In this document: piece after piece, positions 7,654 to 15,828 of the stretch
Layout: each line of letters starts with the position of its first letter
How positions within the stretch are numbered: position 1 is the first letter of the stretch
NCBI GenBank assembly: GCA_023457935.1
Contig: JAEXBA010000098.1
Coordinates: 1-26,784, forward strand
DNA length: 26,784 bases
Reading direction: 5' to 3'
Source: Bacteroidota bacterium
Lineage (GTDB): Bacteria > Bacteroidota > Bacteroidia > Flavobacteriales > Weeksellaceae
Program-made: the position numbers and the translations under genes
Notes under the pieces: model-generated
Databases searched by the model: none
Told to the model about the DNA's origin: nothing
What the model saw: the letters and a program-made list of their open reading frames with translations, nothing else

Positions 7654-8205
7654 TTAATCTGCTTTATCCAAATTACTCCAGAACTCCAAAACTTTATCCT
7701 GAATAAACTGCGGCAAGCTTGAAAAATTTTCTGAAAAGATGTCTTTTTTATAGCCTGAATCTTTATCTGAAGAAATCTCATAAAAGTCTTTTCCTTTTGA
7801 GAAAATCAAGTGTACCGACTGCTGATTGAAATCGGAATCATTAAGCGAATACACCAAAATCGCATCTACACTTTTATCCTTATCATAGTCGGCAAAGACT
7901 TTCCGGGAACCCCACGCGCTGATGATGCCGTCGTGACGTACTGTTTTTTTCTTCACAAGTTCCCAATCTGAACCTTTCTTTGTAAACCGCTGAATATACA
8001 TTTCATCGGGTGTCGCACCTTTTTCAATTTTTGAAAAGATAATTACATTTTCCTCGTTTCCGGGCGACGACACCTCTTCAACCTGAACAATCCTGACTCC
8101 CTCAAAAGGGAAATCTTTATACGAATCCGGGTGACGGATTACATTAGAGACCTGTGAAAAGGCAAGTCCGGAAAACAGCACAAAACCTAGAAAAAGTCTT
8201 TTCAT
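7654..8205 (-). CDS. Small secreted protein of unknown function
   Basis: A 183-residue exported protein with an N-terminal signal peptide (MKRLFLGFVLFSGLAFSQ). The mature region is hydrophilic and alternates strand-like segments (ENVIIFSKIEKG, MYIQRFTKKGSDWELVKKK). It contains an acidic loop DYDKDKSVDAILVYSLND that resembles a single calcium-binding or FG-GAP-like turn, which is suggestive only. I do not recognise a family. It starts 12 nt after the S9 peptidase stop and ends 3 nt before the glycosylase start, so it is part of a tight operon. The ATG is directly before the signal peptide, so the start is secure. Confidence 0.8.
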   Translation of the reverse strand: MKRLFLGFVLFSGLAFSQVSNVIRHPDSYKDFPFEGVRIVQVEEVSSPGNEENVIIFSKIEKGATPDEMYIQRFTKKGSDWELVKKKTVRHDGIISAWGSRKVFADYDKDKSVDAILVYSLNDSDFNQQSVHLIFSKGKDFYEISSDKDSGYKKDIFSENFSSLPQFIQDKVLEFWSNLDKAD

Positions 8206-8217
8206 CTTTTTACTATT

Positions 8218-10212
8218 TTAAAGCGTCTCCTTCAGCCAGCCGAAAAATTCCCGTTGCCAAACCAAAGCGTTGTGCGGTTTCAACACCCAATGATTTTCAT
8301 CCGGAAAATAAAGGAATTTAGATTTTAAACCTTTTAATTTTGCCGTCTGAAACGCCTGATTTCCCTGTTCGTACGGAACTCTGAAATCCAGTCCGCCCTG
8401 AATAATCATAATCGGAGTATTCCAGTTTTGGGAATAGTTGCTCGGATTAAATTCGGTGTAAGCTTTTGGCGTTGGCTGATCCCACGGTGCGCCAATATCC
8501 CAATTGGCGAAGAAAAGTTCTTCAGTCGTTCCGTACCACGATTTCATATCGTACAGTCCGTTATGGGAAATAAAAGTTTTGAATCTGTTTTCGTGAACTC
8601 CGGCCAACATGTAAACGCTGTAACCACCGTAACTTGCACCAACTGCGCCCATTCTGTCACCATCTACAAACGGCAAAGTTTTGGCGTAATCTGCTGCGGC
8701 AAGATAATCACGAACAGGTTGTCCTCCCCAATCCTGAGAAATATCTTCATTCCATTTTGTTCCCCATCCAGGCATTCCTCTGCGGTTCGGTGCAACGATA
8801 ATATAGCCGTTTGCCGCCATTAAGGCGAAATTCCAGCGGGTTGAAAAATACTGAGTTAATGCAGACTGTGGTCCTCCCTGAAGATAAAGCAAAGTTGGAT
8901 ATTTTTTATTCGGGTCGAAGTTTGGCGGATAGTGAAACCACACGCCCATTTCTTTTCCGTCCGAAGTTTTCACCATTCGCATTTCGGTTTTTCCCTGATC
9001 TATTTTTGCATAAGTTTCCTTATTTACATCAGTAACCTGCGTCATTTTTCCGTTTTTCGGATTCACAGAAAACAAATCTGCACTGTGATTGATATCCGTT
9101 CTGGAAACCAGAACTTCTTTTTTATTTCCGAAATAAACATCATTTACATCCCAGTTTCCGTTGGTTAACTGTGTAACCTTCTTGGTTGCAGGATTCAGTG
9201 CGAAAAGCTGTTTTGTTCCTTTAATGGCTGCAGAAAAATAGATGTTTTTGGAATCGTCGCTCCATGCAATACTTCCTGTTGCACTTTCGTCCCAGTCTGC
9301 AGTGAGATTGGTTTTCGCACCGGTTTTCCAGTCCATTATTTTGATGTCGTTCTTGTCAGCTTCGTAACCGTCCCTTTTCATTGAAGTGTAGAGCAGATAT
9401 TTTCCGTCCGGACTGAAAACAGGATGATTGTCGTATCCTTTATTTTCCTCCGTTAAATTTCTGGTGTTTCCGGAAGCTAAATTGTAGGCAAAAATATCCG
9501 TGTTGGTAGAAGTTACATATTCTCTTCCACTGAAAGGTTTTACTACATACAGAAGTTCTGTGGAATCCGGGCTCCACTCAAAATCTTCGCTGCCGCCAAA
9601 CGGACGCTGCGGAGAATCCCATGTTTTTCCTTCCAGAAGATCTTTGGCTTGAGCACCGCTTTCGGTTGTGTTTACAACAAAAACGTGGTTATATTTCCCT
9701 TCATTCCAACTGTCCCAATGACGGTGATTTAAATCGGTGTAAATCTGAGCACTGGAATTCGGAGTGTCTTCGTATTTATTTTTTCCGTACACTGTTTCCA
9801 TCTGAACTTCTCTGCTGAACGCAATTTTTTTTCCGTCCGGAGAAATTTTTATCAAATCAGCATCGGCCAATGTATAGAATTCGGCCCAGGTTTTTCCGGC
9901 ATCTTTTGAGAGAAAAATTTTATCCTCTTCTTTTGCGTAAAGTCCGTTTTTATCCCATTGAATAAGAGACTTCTTCCCCAAATCAAAGTTAGTTGCTTCC
10001 TTGCTTTTCAGATTCAGGAAGTAAGTTTTTGAACTTGATTTTTCGGTCTTCAAATCGGTTGAACTCAGTTTGTAAACCAGTGAGGAATTTTCCGGTGAGA
10101 TGGCTGAAACTCCTAATCGGTTCATCGACCAGAGTATTTCCGGAGTCATAACATTTTGTGCATTCACCAGAAAAGGTGTTGCAAGAGCAACTATTGTGTG
10201 TTTCAATTTCAT
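8218..10212 (-). CDS. Secreted S9 family prolyl-oligopeptidase-type peptidase (DPP5-like)
   Basis: A 664-residue serine peptidase with a signal peptide (residues 1-19, ending VNAQ), so it acts in the periplasm and clips dipeptides or short peptides. Residues about 30-400 form a WD40/PD40-type propeller, with recurrent ISPDGKKIAFS, WSPDSTELLY, FSPDGKYLLY and WSDDSKNIYF blades. Residues about 415-664 form the alpha/beta-hydrolase domain. The catalytic triad is visible: S527 in GASYGG, D609 in GGLDFRVP and H641 in DENHW. Layout and length resemble dipeptidyl-peptidase 5 of Bacteroidota. The specificity call is by resemblance; acylaminoacyl peptidase is the main alternative. It heads a five-gene run extending to 5787. 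Confidence 0.93.
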   Translation of the reverse strand: MKLKHTIVALATPFLVNAQNVMTPEILWSMNRLGVSAISPENSSLVYKLSSTDLKTEKSSSKTYFLNLKSKEATNFDLGKKSLIQWDKNGLYAKEEDKIFLSKDAGKTWAEFYTLADADLIKISPDGKKIAFSREVQMETVYGKNKYEDTPNSSAQIYTDLNHRHWDSWNEGKYNHVFVVNTTESGAQAKDLLEGKTWDSPQRPFGGSEDFEWSPDSTELLYVVKPFSGREYVTSTNTDIFAYNLASGNTRNLTEENKGYDNHPVFSPDGKYLLYTSMKRDGYEADKNDIKIMDWKTGAKTNLTADWDESATGSIAWSDDSKNIYFSAAIKGTKQLFALNPATKKVTQLTNGNWDVNDVYFGNKKEVLVSRTDINHSADLFSVNPKNGKMTQVTDVNKETYAKIDQGKTEMRMVKTSDGKEMGVWFHYPPNFDPNKKYPTLLYLQGGPQSALTQYFSTRWNFALMAANGYIIVAPNRRGMPGWGTKWNEDISQDWGGQPVRDYLAAADYAKTLPFVDGDRMGAVGASYGGYSVYMLAGVHENRFKTFISHNGLYDMKSWYGTTEELFFANWDIGAPWDQPTPKAYTEFNPSNYSQNWNTPIMIIQGGLDFRVPYEQGNQAFQTAKLKGLKSKFLYFPDENHWVLKPHNALVWQREFFGWLKETL

Positions 10213-10257
10213 AGTTAGATCAAATATAATATTGTGTATTTGTTGATTAAATCTAAA

Positions 10258-11679
10258 TTATTGCATAAGTCCGAGTTTCTCAGCTTCGGAAATTACAAAA
10301 CTTCTGGCTTCTTCTTTATCATTCTGAATTTCGCCTTCCAGAATCGCTTCTTTCACTTTCTCCTTCAGAATTCCGATTTCCTTTCCCGGTTTGAGGTTGA
10401 ACATTTCCATAATTTCCTCGCCCGTAATCGGCGGCTGAAAATTACGCACCTGGTCTTTTTCTTCCACTTCCTCTATTTTCTTCAAAACTTTGTCGAAGTT
10501 TCTCTGAAAACGTTCCTTTTTTGCGCCGTTTTTCGTGGTGATATCCGATTTGCACAGCGTAATCAGTTCATCCAGATCTTCACCGGCATCAAAAAGCAGT
10601 CTGCGGAGCGCAGAATCGGAAACTTCATCAGAAATCACTGCAATTGGACGAGCGTGCATTCTTACCATTTTTTCAACGAATTTCATTTCATTTCCAAGAG
10701 GTAGTTTCAGACGTTTGAAAATATGTTTTATCAGCTTTGAACCCAGAAATTCATGTCCGTGAAAAGTCCAGCCGCTTCCTTCAACGAATTTTTTAGTTGG
10801 AGCTTTTCCGATGTCGTGAAGTAAAGCAGACCAGCGTAGCCAAAGGTTTTCAGTAAACTGAGAAATATTATCAACAACTTCCAAGGTATGGTAGAAATTG
10901 TCTTTGTGAAACTGTCCGTCGATTTCATCGATGCCTTTTAATGCAGTAAGTTCAGGAAGAATTTTTTCCAGAAGTTTTGTTTCCTCAAGCAATTTGAGAC
11001 CAACTGACGGTTTTTCCGACATCATGATTTTGTTGAACTCTACCATGATTCTTTCCATCGAAACAATTTTTATCCTTTCCGATTCTTCTTTAATCGCATT
11101 CAAAGAATTTTCTTCGATCTGAAAATCCAAAGTTGATGCAAATCGAACCGCACGCATCATTCTCAAAGGATCATCGGAATACGTTTGGTGCGGTTCCAAA
11201 GGAGTTCTGAGAATCTTGTTTTTCAAATCTTCCTGTCCGCCGAAAGGATCAATCAGTTCGCCAAAATTTTCTTTGTTTAGGGAAATAGCCATTGCATTGA
11301 TGGTGAAATCACGGCGTTTCTGGTCGTCTTCCAAAGATCCGGTCTCTACATCCGGTTTTCTTGAATCTTCCGAATAGCTTTCCTTTCTTGCGCCTACAAA
11401 TTCCAGTTCCAGATTTTCATGTTTGAACATTGCAGTTCCGTAAGTTTTAAATACCGAAACTTTTAGTTTAGGATTAATTTCTTCGGCAACTGCTTTTGCA
11501 AGCTCAATTCCGTTCTGTTCAGTAACGAAATCAATATCGGTTGGCGCTTTTCTTTTCATCAGCAAATCACGCACATAACCGCCGACAATGTAAACAGTTT
11601 GATTATTCCGCGAAGCGACTTCGGAAATAATCTTGAAAACTTTAAAGTTTCTGTTTTGTACGAGATTTATGGTCATCAT
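10258..11679 (-). CDS. CCA-adding-type tRNA nucleotidyltransferase with HD domain
   Basis: A cytoplasmic class II nucleotidyltransferase of 473 residues, expected to add or repair the 3'-CCA end of tRNAs. The N-terminal catalytic part has GGYVRD (33-38), the metal-binding DID (48-50), RRDFTINAMA (122-131) and the DDPLRMMRAVRFA motif (169-181). A C-terminal HD phosphohydrolase domain follows, with HDIGK at 288-292. Such CCA-HD fusions are common in Bacteroidota. Two adjacent ATGs (11679 and 11676) can start it; the choice does not matter for function. A TATCTTTG element lies about 35 nt upstream. Poly(A) polymerase is the family alternative, but Bacteroidota usually carry this gene as their CCA enzyme. 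Confidence 0.93.
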   Translation of the reverse strand: MMTINLVQNRNFKVFKIISEVASRNNQTVYIVGGYVRDLLMKRKAPTDIDFVTEQNGIELAKAVAEEINPKLKVSVFKTYGTAMFKHENLELEFVGARKESYSEDSRKPDVETGSLEDDQKRRDFTINAMAISLNKENFGELIDPFGGQEDLKNKILRTPLEPHQTYSDDPLRMMRAVRFASTLDFQIEENSLNAIKEESERIKIVSMERIMVEFNKIMMSEKPSVGLKLLEETKLLEKILPELTALKGIDEIDGQFHKDNFYHTLEVVDNISQFTENLWLRWSALLHDIGKAPTKKFVEGSGWTFHGHEFLGSKLIKHIFKRLKLPLGNEMKFVEKMVRMHARPIAVISDEVSDSALRRLLFDAGEDLDELITLCKSDITTKNGAKKERFQRNFDKVLKKIEEVEEKDQVRNFQPPITGEEIMEMFNLKPGKEIGILKEKVKEAILEGEIQNDKEEARSFVISEAEKLGLMQ

Positions 11680-11712
11680 GCAGCATTAAAGGGTTTCCCT
11701 CTGGAATTTTTG

Positions 11713-11720
11713 CAAAGATA
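11713..11720 (-). promoter_or_regulatory. Candidate -7 element for the CCA nucleotidyltransferase gene
   Basis: TATCTTTG on the minus strand matches TAnnTTTG and is about 34 nt upstream of the first ATG. The nearest TTG (11736-11734) gives a spacer of only 13 nt, shorter than usual, so the -33 part is doubtful. Confidence 0.4.
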
Positions 11721-11739
11721 TGAAAACACGTTTCAAAAC

Positions 11740-13068
11740 TTATTCTGCATTGAAAAGATCGTTCAGCGCTTCAGACATTGAAGGATGCGAAAAAACCTGA
11801 TTTTTCAGAGTTGTATACGGTAAACCTGCATCCATAACGGTTTTTACAGTATTGATCATTTCATGGGATTCTGCACAAAACAGCGTGCAGCCTTCAATTT
11901 TCTTAGTTTTTTTATTGATAATGGCTTTCAGAAAACCGTCTGTCTGTCCCAAGATTCCGGCTTTTGGAATTGCAGAGGCCTGAATTTTACTTATGATATA
12001 ATTTTCCGGTTTTTCCAGATCTTTTTCTTTCTTTCCGATGTGCGCCATTGGTGGATTGGTGAAAACAGCAGTTGCAAAATTTTTGCGTTTTTGTGTGGAA
12101 GTATAATCTCCGCCGAGAATCTGGTTTTTCACAATTCTGAAATCGTCCAGCGAAATGTAAGTAAACTGCGGCCCACCGTTAATATCACCGAGTGCCCAAA
12201 TGTGTTTTTTATTGGTCTGAAGTTTTGTGTTCACTTTTACAAAACCTTTTTCAGTAAGTTTTATTCCAGCATTTTTCGTCTTCAGATTTTTAAGATGTGG
12301 TTTTCTTCCTGTTGCCACAAGAATAGTATCGGTTTTTAATGTGGAGTTTTTGCCGTTCTGAGAAAATTTGACTGAAAGTGTTTTACCGGTTTTCTCAATT
12401 TTTTTAACCTCGGCTTTTTTCAGAATTTTGATGTTCTGTTTTGTGAGAATGTCCTTCATTGTCTCTGCGACATCATTGTCTTCACGCTCAAGAAATTTTT
12501 CCGAAGCATCAAGAACGGTTACTTTAGTTCCAAAATCTGCAAAAATAGTCGCGAATTCCAAACCGATAAATCCTCCTCCAATAATCATAAGATTTTTTGG
12601 AAGCGATTTGATTTCCATGATGGAAGTACTGTCGTGAACTCCCGGTAAATCAACACCTTCAATAGGTGGAATATTCGGAACAGTTCCGGTATTGATGAAA
12701 ATTTTCTCTGCGGTAATCTTAGATTTTTTTCCTGTTGAATCTTCAATTTCTACAGTATGTTCATCAATGAAACTTGCCGTTGCGTTGATTACTTTTACAT
12801 TTTTTGTTTTAGCAATTTTCTCAAAATTTTTATCGCGAAGCTTGGATACAAAATCGTTTTTGGATGAAACAGCTTCCCTTAAAGAAACTCCTTTCGAGGC
12901 CTGTTCGCGAAGAAATTTTGTGGGAATACAAGCAATATTGATGCAGGTTCCGCCATACATTTTGTCTGATTTTTCAACAAGAACTGTTTTCTGACCGGCT
13001 TTACCAAGCTCTGCAGCAAGAGTTTTACCGGCTTTGCCAAAACCGATAATAAGATTTTCTGTTTTCAA
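11740..13068 (-). CDS. RclA-like flavoprotein disulfide reductase
   Basis: A FAD- and NAD(P)H-dependent oxidoreductase of the class I disulfide reductase family, 442 residues. It closely follows the layout of E. coli RclA (YkgC), a reactive-chlorine-resistance enzyme reported to reduce copper(II). Features are GFGKAG for FAD at 9-14, the redox pair C42 and C47 in GGTCINIACIPTK, a central IIGGGFIGLEFA NAD(P)H motif and the C-terminal dimerisation domain with a FSHPSMSEALNDLF tail. The start codon is TTG (13068-13066). A TAA two codons upstream excludes a longer protein, and the next ATG would remove the FAD site. Mercuric reductase is less likely because the extra C-terminal cysteine pair is absent. 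A 12-nt palindrome precedes the gene. Confidence 0.9.
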   Translation of the reverse strand: MKTENLIIGFGKAGKTLAAELGKAGQKTVLVEKSDKMYGGTCINIACIPTKFLREQASKGVSLREAVSSKNDFVSKLRDKNFEKIAKTKNVKVINATASFIDEHTVEIEDSTGKKSKITAEKIFINTGTVPNIPPIEGVDLPGVHDSTSIMEIKSLPKNLMIIGGGFIGLEFATIFADFGTKVTVLDASEKFLEREDNDVAETMKDILTKQNIKILKKAEVKKIEKTGKTLSVKFSQNGKNSTLKTDTILVATGRKPHLKNLKTKNAGIKLTEKGFVKVNTKLQTNKKHIWALGDINGGPQFTYISLDDFRIVKNQILGGDYTSTQKRKNFATAVFTNPPMAHIGKKEKDLEKPENYIISKIQASAIPKAGILGQTDGFLKAIINKKTKKIEGCTLFCAESHEMINTVKTVMDAGLPYTTLKNQVFSHPSMSEALNDLFNAE

Positions 13069-13085
13069 TTTTTACTTTTTTAGAT

Positions 13086-13097
13086 TGCTTTAAAGCA
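13086..13097. promoter_or_regulatory. 12-nt perfect palindrome upstream of the RclA-like gene
   Basis: TGCTTTAAAGCA is fully symmetric and lies 18 nt before the TTG start, where an operator or leader hairpin could sit. It is short, so chance cannot be excluded; no -7 consensus was found nearby. Confidence 0.3.
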
Positions 13098-13149
13098 GCA
13101 AGAATGAAACCACAAACCCAGTCGCAGATAGATTTTTCTCTGATTAAAA

Positions 13150-13698
13150 CTATTCGCGAAGAACTTTGATGCGGCCGTCGCTCCAGACTTTAATCACTGA
13201 TGAACCGGAATATTCAGAAACTTTTTCGCGGTTTTCTTCTGCGGCAAAATCCACCAGTTCAATAATTTCAGGATTGATATCAGAAAACTTCATCGGACTT
13301 TTATCTCCGCTGAAATTCGCGGAAGTTGAAACCAACGGTTTATTCAGTTTTGAAATCAGTTTTTTGCAGAAACTGTCTTTAACCAAACGAATTCCGATGC
13401 TTCCGTCTTCCGCCAAAAGCTCTCTTGGAAGATTTCTCGGGTTATCATAGACAATGGTCACCGGTTTTTCCGAAAGATCAATAATTTCCCAAGCCATTTC
13501 CGGAACGTCTACCAAATCCTGCAGTCTGCGCTCCGATTCAACAAGAATGATGACGGATTTTGATTTTTCGCGTTTCTTGATTTCAAAAATCTTCTGAATA
13601 GCTTCCACATTGGTCGCATCGCAGCCAATTCCCCAAATCGTATCGGTTGGATAAAGGATGGTTCCGCCGGATTTCAGTATCTCGATTATTTTTTCCAT
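13150..13698 (-). CDS. tsaC: L-threonylcarbamoyladenylate synthase (Sua5/YrdC/TsaC)
   Basis: This protein makes threonylcarbamoyl-AMP from threonine, bicarbonate and ATP, the first step of the universal t6A37 tRNA modification, in the cytoplasm. The 182-residue single YrdC domain shows GGTILYPTDTIWGIGCDA near the N-terminus, the IKKREKSK lysine/arginine motif (about 40-47) and the STSANFSG motif (about 123-130). It lacks the extra Sua5 domain, so it is the short TsaC type. Its ATG overlaps the stop codon of the DinB-family gene by one base (TAATG), implying translational coupling. The rclA-like gene follows after 81 nt. Confidence 0.95.
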   Translation of the reverse strand: MEKIIEILKSGGTILYPTDTIWGIGCDATNVEAIQKIFEIKKREKSKSVIILVESERRLQDLVDVPEMAWEIIDLSEKPVTIVYDNPRNLPRELLAEDGSIGIRLVKDSFCKKLISKLNKPLVSTSANFSGDKSPMKFSDINPEIIELVDFAAEENREKVSEYSGSSVIKVWSDGRIKVLRE

Positions 13699-14210
13699 TA
13701 TGAAATTTTCATTTTCGGCAGATAACGTTCTCTGATGATATTAAGGTGATGAATATTGTGGCCGACAATCAGCTTACCAATGGTTTCCACAGAAATTTCG
13801 TTTGCATTGGCAACACCTTTTCTGGAAAGCATTTCGTAATCTGCATGCTGAAAGAAAAGCGTACTGAGTTTACGGACCGACCGAAATTCATCAATAAGAT
13901 CATCCATTTCATAACGGGATGCGTTGGAATATTCAGCAAAATGTTCTTCATCCCAATACGGAAGTTCCTTCAAATCATTTCTGGCAAAACAGAGCGCGCG
14001 GTAATTGAATATCTTCTCAGCATCAATTAAATGCTGAAGCAAAACACGCAGACTCCACTTTCCTTCTCCATACGAAAAACCTGCCGCTTCTTCCGATAAA
14101 CTCTCAAAAAAAAGTTCGGTTTCACTTCCAATTAGCTGTAAATGGGAAATCCAGTTTTCAGAAGGAATCAAATCAAGATAACGCTGAATGTATTTTTGAA
14201 ATTCTGTCAT
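13698..14210 (-). CDS. DinB superfamily metal-binding protein
   Basis: A 170-residue four-helix-bundle protein of the DinB/YfiT type, cytoplasmic. Such proteins bind a divalent metal through three histidines and often act as thiol-dependent transferases, but the substrate here is unknown. The likely triad is H60 (LLQHLIDAE), H151 and H155 (VGHNIHHLNIIRERY). The KWSLRVLLQHLIDAEK helix and the final HHLNIIRERYLP helix are classical. A frame extension to 14240 runs through the terminator of the preceding gene, so the ATG at 14210 is used. Its stop codon overlaps the tsaC start by one base. Confidence 0.88.
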   Translation of the reverse strand: MTEFQKYIQRYLDLIPSENWISHLQLIGSETELFFESLSEEAAGFSYGEGKWSLRVLLQHLIDAEKIFNYRALCFARNDLKELPYWDEEHFAEYSNASRYEMDDLIDEFRSVRKLSTLFFQHADYEMLSRKGVANANEISVETIGKLIVGHNIHHLNIIRERYLPKMKIS

Positions 14211-14220
14211 ATTCAAAACT

Positions 14221-14252
14221 AAAAAAAAAAGAACAGACATTGCTGCCTGTCC
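14221..14252 (-). terminator. Rho-independent terminator of the cystathionine gamma-synthase gene
   Basis: On the minus strand a 9-bp stem (14252-14244 with 14239-14231, two G-T pairs) closes on a GCAA tetraloop and is followed by ten or more T residues (complement of the A-run 14221-14230). It begins 9 nt after the gene's stop codon. Confidence 0.85.
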
Positions 14253-14261
14253 GTTATTGTT

Positions 14262-15404
14262 TTAGGAAAATGCTCTTTCGAGATCGGCAATCAGATCTTC
14301 AATATCTTCAATCCCTACACTTAATCGTACCAAATCATCAGTAATGCCGATTTCCGCACGTTTTTCTGCAGGAATTGAAGCATGTGTCATCAGCGCAGGA
14401 TGATTGGCAAGCGATTCTACTCCACCCAAAGATTCAGCAAGGGTGAACACTTTCAGTTTCTCAAGAAAACTTACGGCATCGGCTTTCGCGCCCGATTTAA
14501 AATTGAATGAAACCATCCCACCAAATCCTTTCGGCATCTGAGTTTTTGCGAGTTCATGCTGAGGATGAGAAGCAAGACCAGGATAAATAACATCCTTCAC
14601 TTTCGCATGGTTTTCCAGAAACTCAGCAATTTTCTGTCCGTTTTCCGAGTGACGCTGCATTCTTAGCGCTAAGGTTTTAATACCTCTCAACACAAGATAA
14701 GAATCGTGAGGCCCCAAAATTCCACCGCTGGCAAACTGAATAAAATGCAACTGTTCACCAAGTTCACGGTCTTTTGTAATTAAAGCTCCCGCAATCACAT
14801 CAGAATGACCTCCCAAATATTTGGTAGCGGAATGCATCACGATATCGGCACCTAAATCCAAAGGCTGCTGAAGATAAGGCGACGCAAAAGTATTGTCAAC
14901 CGCAACCAGAATTCCTTTTCCTTTTGCCAAATCACAAACTGCCTTGATGTCAATCAGTTTCATCAAAGGATTTGTTGGTGTTTCCAGCCAGATCAGTTTG
15001 GTTTTTTCATTGATTTTTGCTGAAACATTGGAGACATCATCCATGTTCACAAAATGAAATTTCAGCTGATATTTCTCAAAAAGACGCGTAAACATTCTGT
15101 AAGTTCCGCCGTAAAGATCATCGCAGGCAATAATTTCATCGCCGGGATTTAATAACTTTAAAACACAGTCTATTGCAGCAAGTCCCGAACTGAACGCCAA
15201 ACCTCTGGCTCCGTTTTCAATGCTTGCCAAAGAGTCTTCCAGCGCCTGTCTTGTAGGATTCGCCGCTCTGGAATATTCGTAACCGGAATGAACACCCGGA
15301 GATTTCTGAGCAAAAGTTGATGTTAAAAAAACCGGCACATTCACCGAACCTGTAGCTGATTCGTGATGCTGTCCGCCGTGGATCACTTTAGTATTGAAAT
15401 TCAT
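14262..15404 (-). CDS. metB: Cystathionine gamma-synthase / trans-sulfuration PLP enzyme
   Basis: A cytoplasmic pyridoxal-phosphate enzyme of 380 residues that would join cysteine to an activated homoserine in methionine synthesis, or cleave cystathionine. The PLP lysine is K195 in HSATKYLGGHSD. The phosphate-binding SGLAAID (73-79), the YSRAANPTRQALE cofactor motif (44-56) and the C-terminal SLGGVESLANHPA motif are all present. Synthase and lyase members of this family are hard to separate by sequence, so the metB symbol is tentative. It has its own strong terminator. A repeat array fills the gap to gldC upstream, so it may be transcribed separately or by read-through from gldBC. Confidence 0.92.
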   Translation of the reverse strand: MNFNTKVIHGGQHHESATGSVNVPVFLTSTFAQKSPGVHSGYEYSRAANPTRQALEDSLASIENGARGLAFSSGLAAIDCVLKLLNPGDEIIACDDLYGGTYRMFTRLFEKYQLKFHFVNMDDVSNVSAKINEKTKLIWLETPTNPLMKLIDIKAVCDLAKGKGILVAVDNTFASPYLQQPLDLGADIVMHSATKYLGGHSDVIAGALITKDRELGEQLHFIQFASGGILGPHDSYLVLRGIKTLALRMQRHSENGQKIAEFLENHAKVKDVIYPGLASHPQHELAKTQMPKGFGGMVSFNFKSGAKADAVSFLEKLKVFTLAESLGGVESLANHPALMTHASIPAEKRAEIGITDDLVRLSVGIEDIEDLIADLERAFS

Positions 15405-15409
15405 TCTTA

Positions 15410-15492
15410 AGATTTTAGATATTACATTTCAGATTTCAGACCATTCTAAAATCTGGTACTGCCTGATGTCTGAAATCTGACATCTGAAGTCT
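15410..15492. repeat. Inverted heptanucleotide arrays (array B)
   Basis: Between gldC and the synthase gene, the left part carries ATTTCAG twice in tandem (15426-15439). The right part carries four 7-nt units of the form YCTGANN (15462-15489: CCTGATG, TCTGAAA, TCTGACA, TCTGAAG). The two parts are inverted: 15429-15440 is perfectly complementary to 15469-15480 (12 bp). A second inverted pair (15410-15419 with 15445-15454, 10 bp) interleaves with it, so the two hairpins would compete. Confidence 0.85.
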
Positions 15493-15496
15493 ATTA

Positions 15497-15823
15497 TTAC
15501 ATTTTTATCGCTGATTTTACCGCAAATTCCTCTGCCATTTCCTCCATCCATTTTGCAACGTCTTCTTCTCCAGAAGCTCTTTCGTAGGTATTGCCCAAGG
15601 AAACCAAAATCTGATGTATAAACATTTTCATCTGATCCAAAGGCATATCTTTCGTCCAGAGGTCAATTCTCAGGGCTTCCATTGCTTTGTCGTCCCAAAC
15701 GGAAATCATTGTTGCTTTGGTTTCCTGTTTTTCCACGCCGCCGTCTTCGGCATTCCAGGTCATTCTTTCGGGAACGTGGTTTTCGTCGAGTTCAACGTCT
15801 ATTGTAATTTGAGTTTTACGCAT
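15497..15823 (-). CDS. gldC: Gliding motility protein GldC
   Basis: A 108-residue cytoplasmic-type protein with no signal peptide, matching the GldC family along its length: the KTQITIDVELDENHVPERMTW opening, ISVWDDKAMEALRIDLWTKDMP in the middle and the MEEMAEEFAVKSAIK tail. GldC was identified next to GldB in Flavobacterium johnsoniae, where it improves gliding; its molecular role is not settled. Here it follows gldB by 75 nt in the same order as in that species. It is flanked on both sides by short-period repeat arrays. Many relatives of this organism do not glide but keep these genes. Confidence 0.95.
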   Translation of the reverse strand: MRKTQITIDVELDENHVPERMTWNAEDGGVEKQETKATMISVWDDKAMEALRIDLWTKDMPLDQMKMFIHQILVSLGNTYERASGEEDVAKWMEEMAEEFAVKSAIKM

Positions 15824-15828
15824 ATTAA

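Noticed and set aside
10221..10228. TATATTTG -7 match directly upstream of the S9 peptidase gene
   Set aside because: Only about 9 nt before the ATG, so transcription would start at or inside the start codon, and there is no -33 TTG. Probably chance in AT-rich DNA.
10234..10704. 156-residue plus-strand ORF opposite the CCA nucleotidyltransferase gene
   Set aside because: Antisense shadow with an F- and H-rich translation; no signal peptide or family resemblance.
11863..12339. 158-residue plus-strand ORF opposite the RclA-like gene
   Set aside because: Antisense shadow of a secure flavoprotein gene; the composition (many F, C, S) is typical of a frame artefact.
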